From: Polyodon spathula
Lineage: Eukaryota > Chordata > Actinopteri > Acipenseriformes > Polyodontidae
DNA: 64,000 nucleotides
Assembly (NCBI RefSeq): GCF_017654505.1
Contig: NC_054534.1
Span: 10,463,571-10,527,570, forward strand
Direction of reading: 5' to 3'
Below, piece after piece: positions 36,201 through 48,041 of the stretch. The position numbers and the translations under genes were made by a program. The notes below the pieces were generated by a model, which saw only the letters and a list, made by a program, of their open reading frames with translations, ran no database searches and was not told where the DNA came from. Within the stretch, counting starts at the first letter, position 1. Each line of letters starts with the position of its first letter.

Positions 36201-37349
36201 GCACTGCTAGTAACCACCACAAGACCATTTGTTACTGACACACTAGGGGTTAATTTCACTTTATTCAAGGTATCTTGCTTTTCCAATCCCACGACCAATA
36301 AACCGAAATAAAACATGCTTAATATTTAACCACTACTACTGCAAGGCAGTTCAATGCACACTGATGAAGTATTCATTTATATGCTTAATAGACCTAGACC
36401 ATTAAACACAGAATCGTCCCCCTTGTTTATCACTTGAAAAATGTGTTGACCTTCCTCTCAATTACTCAGTGACTTCAATTCAAATATTAACCTGACCTTC
36501 ATGATAAAAAAAGCTTTTATGATAAAACCTGCAGGGTTGGCAGAATGGATTAACATACTGGGGAGCACACGATGTGGCTTCTGTATAAGGAGGGTGCAAG
36601 TGCAAAACTACAGTCCTGCTGCTCAGCCCAGCAGATCTCCTACTGTGCTGTTACAAACCCAGTGGATGGGTGAAATCAGAGAGACATTCAAGTGAAGTGG
36701 AGTTAGTAGTTTCAACCCAACTCAACGCAATCAGAATCCGATTGAGAGAGGTCCAGGATGGAATGAGAATGGCACTGAACATTGTTTAGGTCAGGATTGG
36801 AGTGTGCTTAATATCATTTTAATAAAAAAAATATAACCCAATATAATAGCATGGTCAGGACTTAATGACCTCGTCTACCAGCAATGATATGGCACCAAAG
36901 CATTAGTTTACCTGTGAAATAACAACTTGCATCCTGAAATACACTCCACACCACAACAATGGGAAAGCAAGTACTTCTCTCTTTATAACTGGCCCCTGAA
37001 TCCTGAATAGATGGCAGAATTGCACAGCAGCCTTTCAGCTGTACAGGCGACAGGAACATCTGACTTTCTAAAAGTAACATCCTGTTTAGCTAATCCCTGT
37101 TTTTAAGTTAGAGAATAGGGAGGAAAGTGTTATTATGTAATTTCAGAAGCAGAACTGAGTAAAAACTAAAACTGCAGGCCTCCGGACTGTGTCTTTGAAA
37201 TCCATTTATATTGTGTGATGACACAGATGTGTATCGACTTCAGCGCCTGTTACATCCACAACAATATTCTGACTTTAGAGACATAGGGCTCTGTTTTGAT
37301 AAAAATCAGGTGAGTGCTACAAGCAAGAGATTTGCAGCTGTGCATAGTC

Positions 37350-37350
<1 letters not shown>
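33276..37350. other. Presumed intron sequence
   Basis: A run of C lies near 35146-35157. A splice-bounded open frame at 34094-34175 on the minus strand is discussed as a weak exon candidate. A faint tRNA-like stretch lies near 36530-36640. Nothing else recognised. Confidence 0.4.

Positions 37351-37393
<43 letters not shown>
37351..37393. repeat. (AAT)n microsatellite
   Basis: About 14 AAT triplets; an overlapping poly-Asn ORF is an artefact. Confidence 0.96.
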
Positions 37394-38675
<1,282 letters not shown>

Positions 38676-38689
38676 CCACTGTATATGGG

Positions 38690-39006
38690 TGTGGCAGAGC
38701 AAAGCTCTGCCCTTTAAATTGGCTGGGATGGGGTTAACTTCCCCTACCTGTCTGGGTTTATTATGTTCAGGTGGCTGGGGTTGATTAGTTGATTAGGTTG
38801 ATTAACGATCAATCAGCGCCCAGCCACCTGATATAAAAGGAGGCCTCTGCTTCTCATTTGGGGGAGGGAGCTGAGGAAGCAGGTTGGTTTTTTTTGGTTG
38901 TTTGGAAAGTTTGAATCCAGTGAAGGCATTGCCCAGCCTGGAAATTGTTATTTTTGTAAATTTTGCTTTTTGTCTTTCTTTGTGTTTAAATTGTATTGTT
39001 TTTTGA
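38690..39006 (+). repeat. 5' LTR, truncated at its 3' end
   Basis: It matches the 3' LTR from TGTGGCAG to AAATTGT, then diverges. About 105 bp present in the 3' LTR, including AATAAA and the CTGCCACA end, are missing, and no primer-binding site is visible. A TTTTTTGA string at the break also occurs in the 3' LTR and may mark a microhomology deletion. Confidence 0.82.
38832..38839 (+). promoter_or_regulatory. TATA box of the 5' LTR promoter
   Basis: TATAAAAG in the context CTGATATAAAAGGAGGCC. The identical motif sits at 41426-41433 in the 3' LTR. Transcription would start roughly 25-30 bp downstream. Confidence 0.7.
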
Positions 39007-39022
39007 AAAAAAAAAAAAAAAA

Positions 39023-40279
39023 ATGGGAAAGAAGAGCAGACAGCGGCAAAGGCAGGAAAAGCAGCAGCAGCTGAAGAAATGTAAGCTGCTGCAGCCACCG
39101 CTGGAGGACCCGGCCAGCCTCTTCCCCTGGTGTTCCTGGTGCGGGAAGGAGGACCATCGTTGGCGGTCCTGCCCAGACGTGCCACCGGCAAACTGGTGTG
39201 GCCGGTGTGAGGAGGATGGCCACAACTGGGCAGGATGCCCCTACAACCAGGCCCAGGAAGAGGTGCCGTGTTCACCCCGGGCATCAGGGGCCACCCCACT
39301 AATTCCAGCACCACCACCTTCACCACCGTCCCAGGAGATCTGGGACTGGTTGATGCACCCTGAGGCAGACCTCGTCCACGATCTCCCCATAGTTATCAAC
39401 ACGCTGTGGCGTCGAGATGGGGAGAGGTGGGAACAGTGGGAGGAACAACACCACCCGGCCTCCTTCCCAGAGGTTGCCCTCATGGTGGTTAATTACCTGG
39501 CGGTAGACATGGGAGATGCCCCGGTCACTCCAATAAAGAGGGGTGAGCCGCCTTCCCGAGAGCCAGAGAGGGGTGAGCCGCCTTCCCGAGAGCCAGAGAG
39601 GGGTGAGCCGCCTTCCCGAGAGCCAGAGAGGGGTGAGCCGCCTTCCCGAGAGCCAGAGAGGGGTGAGGAGCTGCCGTCGCTCCCAGAGCCAGAGAGGGGT
39701 GAGGAGCTGCCGTCGCTCCCAGAGCAAGAGAAGGGTGAGGAGCCTCCGTCGTCCCCAGAGCTAGAGAGGGGTGAGGAGCCTCTGTCGCTCCCAGAGCCAG
39801 AGAGGGAGGAGGATCTGCTGTCGCTCCCAGAGCCAGAGAGGGAGGAGGAGCTGCCGTCGCTCCCAGAGCCAGAGAGGGGTGAGGAGCCTCCGTCGTCCCC
39901 AGAGCCAGAGAGGGAGGAGGATCTGCCGTCGCTCCCAGAGCTAGAGAGGGGTGAGGATCCGCCGTCGCTCCCAGAGCCAGAGAGGGGTGAGGAGCCGCCG
40001 TCGCTCCCAGAGCCAGAGAGGGGTGAGGAGCCGCCGTCGCTCCCAGAGCCAGAGAGGGGTGAGGAGCCGCCGTCGCTCCCAGAGCCAGAGAGGGGTGAGG
40101 AGCCGCCGTCGCTCCCAGAGCCAGAGAGGGGTGAGGAGCCGCCGTCGCTCCCAGAGCCAGAGAGGGGTGAGGAGCCGCCGTCGCTCCCAGAGCCAGAGAG
40201 GGGTGAGGAGCCGCCGTCGCTCCCAGAGCCAGAGAGGGAGGAGGAGCCGCCGTCGCTCCCAGAGCCAGAGAGGGGGTGA
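39023..40279 (+). CDS. Gag-like protein with two CCHC zinc knuckles and a coding minisatellite (disrupted at its end)
   Basis: I chose ATG at 39023 because the upstream in-frame Met only adds a poly-Lys run read from a poly-A tract. The product (418 residues to the first stop) starts with a basic Lys/Arg/Gln stretch. Two CX2CX4HX4C knuckles follow, at residues 37-50 (CSWCGKEDHRWRSC) and 59-72 (CGRCEEDGHNWAGC), then a Trp-rich segment near 105-150. From about residue 173 come four 10-residue and many 12-residue repeats rich in Glu, Pro and Ser. Zinc knuckles suggest nucleic acid binding, as in Gag nucleocapsid. No capsid homology is recognisable by eye. An extra G at about 40271-40276 shifts the frame, and the same repeat continues in other frames to about 41090. 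Confidence 0.75.
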   Translation: MGKKSRQRQRQEKQQQLKKCKLLQPPLEDPASLFPWCSWCGKEDHRWRSCPDVPPANWCGRCEEDGHNWAGCPYNQAQEEVPCSPRASGATPLIPAPPPSPPSQEIWDWLMHPEADLVHDLPIVINTLWRRDGERWEQWEEQHHPASFPEVALMVVNYLAVDMGDAPVTPIKRGEPPSREPERGEPPSREPERGEPPSREPERGEPPSREPERGEELPSLPEPERGEELPSLPEQEKGEEPPSSPELERGEEPLSLPEPEREEDLLSLPEPEREEELPSLPEPERGEEPPSSPEPEREEDLPSLPELERGEDPPSLPEPERGEEPPSLPEPERGEEPPSLPEPERGEEPPSLPEPERGEEPPSLPEPERGEEPPSLPEPERGEEPPSLPEPERGEEPPSLPEPEREEEPPSLPEPERG

Positions 40280-41088
40280 GGAGCCGCCGTCGCTCCCAGA
40301 GCCAGAGAGGGGTGAGGAGCCTCCGTCGCTCCCAGAGCCAGAGAGGGGTGAGGAGCCTCCGTCGCTCCCAGAGCCAGAGAGGGGTGAGGAGCTGCCGTCG
40401 CTCCCAGAGCCAGAGAGGGGGTGAGGAGCCGCCGTCGCTCCCAGAGCCAGAGAGGGAGGAGGATCTGCCGTCGTCCCCAGAGCCAGAGAGGGGTGAGGAG
40501 CTGCCGTCGCTCCCAGAGCCAGAGAGGGAGGAGGATCTGCCGTCGTCCCCAGAGCCAGAGAGGGTGAGGAGCCGCCGCCGCTCTCAGAGCCTGAGAGGGA
40601 GCTGCCGCCGCCGCCGCTCTCAGAGCCCGAGAGGGAGCCGCCGCCCTCTCAGAGCCCGAGAGGGAGCCGCCGCCGCCGCCGCCGCTCTCAGAGCCCGAGA
40701 GGGAGGAGCCGCCGCCGCCGCTCTCAGAGCCCGAGAGGGAGGAGCCGCCGCCGCTCTCAGAGCCCGAGAGGGAGGGGCCGCCTCCGCCACCAGAGGGAGC
40801 CGGGCCGCCGTCGCCGCCTCCGCCACCAGAGGGAGCCGGGCTGCCGTCGCCGCCTCCGCCACCAGAGGGAGCCGGGCCGCCGTCGCCGCCTCCGCCGCCT
40901 CCGCCGCCTCCGCCACCAGAGGGAGCCGGGCCGCCGTCGCCGCCTCCGCCACCAGAGGGAGCCGGGCCGCCGTCGCCGCCTCCGCCACCAGAGGGAGCCG
41001 GGCCGCCGTCGCCGCCTCCGCCACCAGAGGGAGCCGGGCCGCCGTCGCCGCCTCCGCCACCAGAGGGAGCCGGGCCGCCGTCGCCGTG
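39538..41088 (+). repeat. Coding minisatellite within the gag-like gene
   Basis: There are four 30-bp units (GAGCCGCCTTCCCGAGAGCC…), then 36-bp units typified by GAGGAGCCGCCGTCGCTCCC. After about 40780 comes a related GC-rich 36-bp unit (GAGGGAGCCGGGCCGCCGTC…CCACCA). Periods are multiples of three. Single-G length changes near 40271, 40416 and 40561 move the reading frame. Large ORFs on the opposite strand here are shadows. Confidence 0.93.
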
Positions 41089-41283
41089 CTACCTTGGAGA
41101 TTCGGGGCCCCCTCAACCAAAGAAGGCTTGGGGGCTCCGACATCAACCCCGCCCACCACCACCCACCATAACAGCCCACCCAAGGGACATAATTGGACTC
41201 TTGGGGGGAGGGGGGGGGGAGGGTGGGGGGAAGGGGGGAGTTGGCCGATTGCGGCCGGTGTACGTTGTACATGGGGGGAGGTG
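40280..41283 (+). pseudogene. Frame-shifted continuation of the gag-like gene and the 3' internal region
   Basis: The Glu-Glu-Pro-Pro-Ser-Leu-Pro repeat resumes in the next frame to about 40424. It then moves to a third frame after another extra G, and shifts again after a lost G near 40563. The end is a Pro/Gly-rich repeat, then a short unique tail and a G-rich tract (41201-41240). Read as a decayed C-terminal half unless the shifts are assembly errors in the repeat. Confidence 0.6.
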
Positions 41284-41698
41284 TGTGGCAGAGCAAAGCT
41301 CTGCCCTTTAAATTGGCAGGGATGGGGTTAACTTCCCCTACCTGTCTGGGTTTATTATGTTCAGGTGGCTGGGGTTGATTAGTTGATTAGGTTGATTAAC
41401 GATCAATCAGCGCCCAGCCACCTGATATAAAAGGAGGCCTCTGCTTCTCATTTGGGGAGGGAGCTGAGGAAGCAGGTTGGTTTTTTTTGGTTGTTTGGAA
41501 AGTTTGAATCCAGTGAAGGCATTGCCCAGCCTGGAAATTGTTATTTTTGTAAATGTTGCTTTTTGTCTTTCTTTGTGTTTAAATTGTTTTGTTTTGGCCC
41601 TTGTGCCCTTTCATTTTTGTGTTTATTTATAATAAAATAGTTATTTTTTTGAACTGCAGTCTGTCTCTGGGCCTCTTTCCACTCGCCAGCCTGCCACA
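41284..41698 (+). repeat. 3' LTR, full length (415 bp)
   Basis: TGTGGCAG…CTGCCACA ends. TATAAAAG at 41426-41433 and AATAAA at 41631-41636 give the U3-R-U5 order. A perfect hairpin GGCAGAGC-AAA-GCTCTGCC lies just inside the left end, as in the 5' copy. Confidence 0.88.
41631..41636 (+). terminator. Polyadenylation signal of the LTR element
   Basis: AATAAA in the 3' LTR. The corresponding stretch is absent from the truncated 5' LTR. Confidence 0.65.
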
Positions 41699-43343
41699 GT
41701 GGGTTTCAGTGAGTTACAGGAAAATAATTCCAGGGTTTATGTGATGTCATAAACTACAACACTGTTAGTTTGAGTAGTTCCTAAACTGTCACAGAAACCC
41801 GGGATGGAATTATTTTCCTTTAACTCACTGAAGCCCATCTATTAGTTTTTATAATACATGGATATTAGTATCTGTAAGAAAAAAAAGACAATAAACATAT
41901 GTTAAGGTTCAAATTGCAAGTGAATTTAATGAATAATAATAATGTACATTAAGTAAATATTAAATAATCTTAAATATCATTTTCTTTTTGATCATTCAGG
42001 AATGGTGAATTAAACTGGGTGGATAATGAACTGCAAAAAATAACATATTTTTAAGGAAAATGTGTTTTTTTTAGTCATTCCGGATGCAAATATAGCCGCC
42101 TTCTATCTATCTATCTATCTGTACAGTATAAGTAGTGTGCCTCTGCGGAACGGCAGTTTAAAGTTGTGCTGTTGGTTTTTTATAAAGCGTACAGTAATGA
42201 AATGTTTCAATGCTGCAATCACACCAGCCTGGGGCCTTTGAGGTGTGTCCTCTAACCAAACCAGATTTCCCACCCCAATCCAAACACATAATGGCAGATT
42301 AGAGGAGAAAAAAAATGAATGCCCTAGTTGGTACATTACCAGACAGCAGTAATTGACTCAGCGGTTTTGGCAACAGTGAAGGAGTGAGAGATAGCAGAGA
42401 AAGTACTGATATCAAAGAGGAAATGGGACCTGTAGATATCTCTTAATATCAACACAATTAACAGCTGCTGTAAGCTGGATTCCACTGAGGCAACCTCTCT
42501 CTCCCCTCTTTCCCATACTGTACCAAAACTGTATAAAGTGGTGATGAGAGGCCAGAGGTCTGTGACGCTAAGATAAGAATACATTTCTATTTGAAGCCTT
42601 AGGACTTGAGTACAAATCTATATTCCTGTTGTATCGATATTCCTGTTGGATTCAAGCAACATATTTATATATTTGATTCATTTATTCAGAAGATGCTCCA
42701 CATACAATATCGAATCCATCTCTCTACTATGAGCTCTTATAATACCCATTCATGGTATGTGATACTGTGTACTTAAACTGACTTTATAACATGATAAGCC
42801 TGATCCACAATATAACCATGCAATTCCGAACAGCAACCTGAACAGCAAGCTCTCATTGTCTGCAGACGATACCCAAGAAAGCTTGCTCAGGAATTAAAAC
42901 AACATCCGCATGAGATCTGAGCGGAGTGCAGTGGGCTCTAAACGTATTTACCATTTGTATTTATTTAGGAACAGTAGGGCACACACATATCTTATCAGGG
43001 ACTAGATAATGTCTTCTGCTGCTGTGCTGAAGATGGAGAGCAGTCATTACCCTACTGTCAGCGAGGAATGCGAGCCACAATAATTCACTCTCCATCTGGA
43101 GCAGGCTGTGGTTTGCACCCCCTTCCATGTGAGGCCAGAGCTCCTGTAGCACTGGGAACCTGAGCCTGTGCTTCTCAAAACCAGCTGTTATTATTATCAC
43201 ACACTGCAAGTGCTGCACGAGTATTAACCGCGGCTTCATTGGTAGAAAGATACTAGAGTTTGTGAAGCACGCCCAGTCACAGTCTGTTTCAAGTGCTTTC
43301 TTTAGCTTAAAAACAAACTAGAATATTTTAAAACATTCCCTCT
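41699..43343. other. Presumed intron sequence
   Basis: A short (CTAT)n tract lies at 42103-42121. No gene recognised. Confidence 0.45.
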
Positions 43344-43344
43344 T

Positions 43345-43355
43345 CACACACACAC

Positions 43356-43410
<55 letters not shown>

Positions 43411-43460
43411 CACACACACACACATACATACATACACACACACACACCATACATACACAT

Positions 43461-43502
<42 letters not shown>

Positions 43503-43509
43503 ACACACT
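43345..43509. repeat. (CA)n microsatellite with interruptions
   Basis: CA blocks broken by TCA, TACATA and AAA; Cys-Val ORFs on the minus strand are artefacts. Confidence 0.95.
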
Positions 43510-46414
43510 CAAGCATACTCACACATACAAACACACATACACACTCTAAATTAATATTCAAATGAGTATTTGTAGAAAAACGGTTTCCACCACTTTCGTA
43601 CTTCATTCATCATGAAGGTTTTCATAACAATCGTTGTGAATGAAATGTTGACTAGACCTGTTTAGAATAGTTAAGGACACTAGAATAGAATTATTTCTGT
43701 TCACCACATCATTCCATTGTAAAGCCTTGTGCGGATTTGTCTTTATCAGAAAACAGATGGTGTTGACAGTTCGGTTTATTTACATTAGCTGCACCCAATG
43801 ATTGTATTAGCTGTAAGGACACAAACCCCCACCCCCAACTCACAGAACCTCACTGTGTCACATGTGGGACAGATACAGGAAAGTTATTGTACTACTTGCT
43901 GCAGTAAGAAGTTTTAAACAACACCTCCAAGCTCTGTCAATGCTCAGGATTATTTGTTTTTTAATACTGATAACATATAAACATCATGCATGGTCTTTTA
44001 AAGTAGGAATATAAAATAATTAAACTAACAATTCATAAAGAACTAGTGGATATCACTTTCTGCTATCAAATAGCTAATGGCTTTGCTAATCTTATTGACT
44101 GTCCTGTGTGCTTATCAGAGTACAGTACCTGCTGCAGTTTCATGGTCAGACTGCATGAAACCCATATTGCAATTGTAAGGCATACATAAAGCAAACAAAC
44201 CACTTTTCATCTGTATCCTTTAAATTAAAAATAAAAAACTGGTATACTGTAAATGCTGATCTTGCAGAAAACACATCCATTACAGCAACTAACAAGCCAC
44301 TTGAACCAATCAGCATCAACAAAGATCCAAAGAGTGTGCACTACTGCACCAGATCCATAAACCCACAGGTATGACTTTCTGAAATAACATATCCCTATGG
44401 TGAGAAGTACAAAAGGAAACTTGATCCAAAGTGCCAGATAGATGGTGCTGGCTCTGATCTCGTCTATGTGACAGATATCTACAATATGGCTCGGGGTGCC
44501 ATAGGACTCCGTGGACACTAGGACAGTTTGGGACAGTTCAACTCACATTGTAATAAATTGTGGTATGTTTGACCTGTCTCAGGTCCCTTTCACAGCAGTA
44601 CTACACTTACCAAAATGCATTTGGGTGTGAGTGGAAAAGCGTGACCTGTCCCAGCTGTCTTAGCGGTCTAGTATGGTAGGCAACTAAAACTGAAGAACCA
44701 CTGAATGATACGTAAACAGAAAATGTTATATTTGCCTTTTAATAAATAACTCATTTCATTTTAGAATCAGCTTAATAAAGAGGAACTTTATATTTGTAGG
44801 TTCTGTTTCTTCTAAAGCCACATTGCAAATGAAATGGTAAATAACATCCTTTACAGCCAACAGGGATCTTGATTTGACTGCAAGGCATTTTGATAGAGTA
44901 CTGCAGTTATTTGAGAATAAACCTCTGACAAGTCTGTGTGTTTTAGTAATCTTGTGTTCACACTGTAGACTTAAAGCCCAAACAGGCATGTTTGACTATC
45001 TCCCTTTTATTACATTGGAGCTGGGGAAAGGTAACGTGAGAAGCAAAAAATCAACACAAATTACACAAGCGGCACACTTTCTAGAACTGCTGCTATTCAC
45101 ATGTGGCTTACTGGATTACCCTATTTGTCAGGGCCGGTTCTGTGTAGTGCTAGGTATGGAAGCTTCTTTGTATACACAAAACAAAAGCCCTGGTTTTTAT
45201 TATCGCAATATTGCTGGAACACAAACAAAAAGGTTTATTTTTTTATTTTTTTTAATAGACCGGATAAAAGCACAACGAGACAATAGCATCAACCGCAGGG
45301 CACCTGTGCACCAGCGTCCTGAAACAACAGGCTTTCATTAAATTCAATGGCTTTTAATAATGCTCTCTTCCTATAGTGCGGACTCTGGCCAGCAGCCTCC
45401 ACTTGCACTGCCTGTGCCAAATACAGACTCGCTACCCTGCCACACAGGTCAATGCTTATTCAATAATCTGTTTATTTAACAGAAAAGCATTTTTATTAGT
45501 GCATCAGGACTAATGCCAAATATTGCAGTCAGATAATGCCTCCATCAAGCATATCCATTAAAGGAAATAATTTAGACCTTTTCAGTTTTCTCAATATTTA
45601 TTTCAATGTATTTATTATCCCATCATAAGCGTCCTTCAGTTACAGTGGAGTTAATAAGGGGATCACATGGCTCCAGGTTCACCCGGGCACTTTGAGACAG
45701 GTTCTTTAACTCACACCGCAATGTAGTCTGGAGCTTGTAGTCCTGAGAAGTGGCCGGTCACTGAATGCGTGTTAAAACAAAGGGAGCTGTCCCAGAGAAC
45801 CTGGTCACCACTATACTGGCGGACTTGATTGATTTCCTCCAGCTTATGCAGGTAGCAGCAGGAACAGTCGATGCTCTTTGTTTTTCATTTAACTCTTTAT
45901 CAGCCAACTTCTTAAAGCAAATACAACCAATATTAAGCCATCACTTTTTTCCACGGGAATGTATTGTACTGCTGACTCCATCTCTAGTGTAGTAGGCAAT
46001 TCAATTTATATTTGACGATAATTGAAACACAGTAAGCACAGCATTCCCCTGTTTAAGGGGCACACTGGGACTTGTGCATTCAATTCAGCCTGTCCTCATT
46101 TAGGGACAAGGAAAGGCCTTATCAATATTTTATTCATTTCCTACATTTGTACTATTAGCAAAAGCACACAGCAGCCCTGCATCAGCGGAAGTGAGCTGCC
46201 AATTCTGGAGAAGTCAAGTGCCCAATCAATACCAGGTGATTAGAGCTATTTTAAGAGCAAATCAGTGGGGTTACAAATACTGAGAGTGACATGGACAGTG
46301 CAGACCTGTAGCTCTGTACAAAGCAAATATAGCACATAAATCATTCCGGTAATCTAGCAATGCAAAACTAACAAGGCAGTCCAGGAAATAACTTGGAAAG
46401 CAATTTCCCGGCTA
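43510..46414. other. Presumed intron sequence with two long unexplained frames
   Basis: A minus-strand frame at 44225-44517 encodes a hydrophobic, membrane-like sequence after an AG acceptor-like site. A plus-strand frame at 44874-45341 (155 codons) has no motif and fits chance. Neither is identified. Confidence 0.35.
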
Positions 46415-46731
46415 GCTGCATGAATAGGACGAAGTGCTGTCTGTCATTGCTATCCAATACAGACCCAGTTAGCTGCATGTGAACAGGACGAAGTGCTGTC
46501 TGTCACTGCTATCCAATACAGACCAGCTGCATGTGAACAGGTCGAGGCGCTGTGTGTCACTGTTATCCAATACAGACCAGCTGCATGTGAACAGGTCAAG
46601 GCGCTGTGTGTCACTGCTATCCAATACAGACCAACTGCATGTGAACAGGTCGAGGCAATGTGTGTCACTGCTATCCAATACAGACCAGCTGCATGTGAAC
46701 AGGTCGAGGCGCTGTGTGTCACGGCTATAAA
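46415..46731. repeat. 54-bp minisatellite, about 5.8 copies
   Basis: The unit is GCTGCATGTGAACAGGTCGA…TCACTGCTATCCAATACAGACCA. The period is a multiple of three, so ORFs persist on both strands. Non-coding by that criterion. Confidence 0.93.
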
Positions 46732-47696
46732 TGAACTGAGCTCATTGTTAAGGGCATTACTGTGGACAGGCAATCACTTATAGAAATGTCTTCTGTTTGA
46801 AAATGCAATTAGCGGCTTAAAATTAAAGCAAGGCCGAGTAAACCAGTGATAATTCATAAATTGTTGGCTTGAGAAGGAAGAAATGTATAATGCTATTTAA
46901 AATAAAGCTTTAGGGCTATAATCGGACGCAGGTTACAGGTTTCTGCCAAATACAAATAAAAAGAGCCAGTCAGTGCCCCTGCCTTAGAACACTGTCAGTA
47001 ACAGAATTCCAGGTGACAGTGAAAGGCATTGGTGGGTAAGAAACAGTGTCCCTGCACCTCATCCTGCTGCATGTATTTGCTTCATTTTAAACTGGTCATC
47101 AGCTACCTTACAAATGCAAATACTAGATGCCAAATAGTGACAATACTTTCCAAGCCATTTTCTAGGTTTTGCATTTCAAAACATTTCAAAAGGACTATTT
47201 AAAAATGGATGAAATAGTCCTAAACTGTGCTGAATAAAAAAACAGGGAATTTCCAAATAATGTTTAGCTGCATTTTTAGCTTGAAGCATTAAACCATATA
47301 AATCTGTTTATATAAGCTAGGGATAGTGTTACTACTGCTACTGGTTACTATTTGTAAGGACAGACTTGCATTGGCTGAATTCATTGACATTTTTCAGGGA
47401 CTGTGTCTGGCTTTCCTTCCAACAATAGGACCAAATAAGCTTGCTCTGTTGGGGGTCTTTCCAGGAAGTGTGCCCAGCCTTCCTCTCCACTCCCAGCAAA
47501 ATAAACCACTTTCCGGGGGGCCCCTGCTGCTGTGGGGGATAACGATACTAATGGAAGGTGAAGAAGACAGAATGTCAATGAGCAGATTTGTTCAATTTAA
47601 CCTTTCTGACCCGGCGGTTCCTTCATTCTGTCAACCGTGCACTGTGCACACTCCAATTGTGTTGAATGGAGGAGAAGACAATGCAAAGTACAGAGG

Positions 47697-47699
<3 letters not shown>
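46732..47699. other. Presumed intron sequence, nothing recognised
   Basis: Only chance ORFs. The frame at 47326-47829 runs into the GA repeat. Confidence 0.45.
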
Positions 47700-47751
<52 letters not shown>

Positions 47752-47786
47752 CAGAGATACAGAGCGAGAGAGACAGACAGAGAGAC
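47700..47786. repeat. (GA)n/(TC)n microsatellite at the 3' end of the Tx1-clade LINE
   Basis: GA dinucleotides with ACAGA interruptions. A matching GA/ACAGA tract lies at the other end of the LINE (53404-53456), so the element sits inside one microsatellite. Confidence 0.93.
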
Positions 47787-47797
47787 TTTTAAGATCC

Positions 47798-47803
47798 TTT
47801 ATT
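47798..47803 (-). terminator. Polyadenylation signal of the Tx1-clade element
   Basis: AATAAA on the minus strand, about 10 bp before the 3' junction with (TC)n. Confidence 0.6.
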
Positions 47804-48041
47804 TAAATATTCCAAATAAAATCCATTAAAATTCAAATAAAGGTAAAACACAACAAAAGTTAAGATTCCTACTGCCCGAGCAAAATTTAAAAAATCCTAA
47901 AATACATCGTGTTCTCCTTAAAAACAGATTTTAAACAAAATAAAAGGATCATTAAAAAATCAATATTAAACAGTGTTTTTTTCTTTGTTGAAAACAGATA
48001 AAAGCCAAAATAAAACACTGTAAAACAAAAATTAAATAAAA

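Larger units (their letters stand above)
38690..41698 (+). mobile_element. Non-autonomous LTR retroelement with a gag-like gene only
   Basis: Two direct repeats flank the element: 38690 to about 39006, and 41284-41698. The element begins TGTGGCAG and ends CTGCCACA, and the flanks ATGGG and GTGGG match at 4 of 5 bases as a target duplication. Between the repeats is one gag-like frame with two zinc knuckles and a long coding minisatellite. I see no protease, reverse transcriptase or integrase. A purine-rich tract (ATGGGGGGAGG) lies just before the 3' LTR, in the polypurine position. Over the shared ~315 bp the LTRs differ by about three substitutions and one indel, so the insertion is recent. 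It resembles the class called TR-GAG in plants. Confidence 0.85.

Noticed and set aside
36530..36640. tRNA-like stretch
   Set aside because: Weak similarity to a SINE head only; not enough to call.
40620..41296. Large minus-strand ORFs rich in Ala/Arg/Leu opposite the gag minisatellite
   Set aside because: Stop-free frames on all strands follow from the GC-rich period-36 repeat; they are shadows.
38690..41698. Reading the zinc-knuckle protein as a host gene
   Set aside because: Near-identical direct repeats with TG…CA ends, a polypurine tract and a near-match target duplication flank it, so it is a retroelement gene.
44874..45341. 155-codon plus-strand ORF
   Set aside because: No domain, no splice or promoter context, and its length is near what chance gives in a window of this size.
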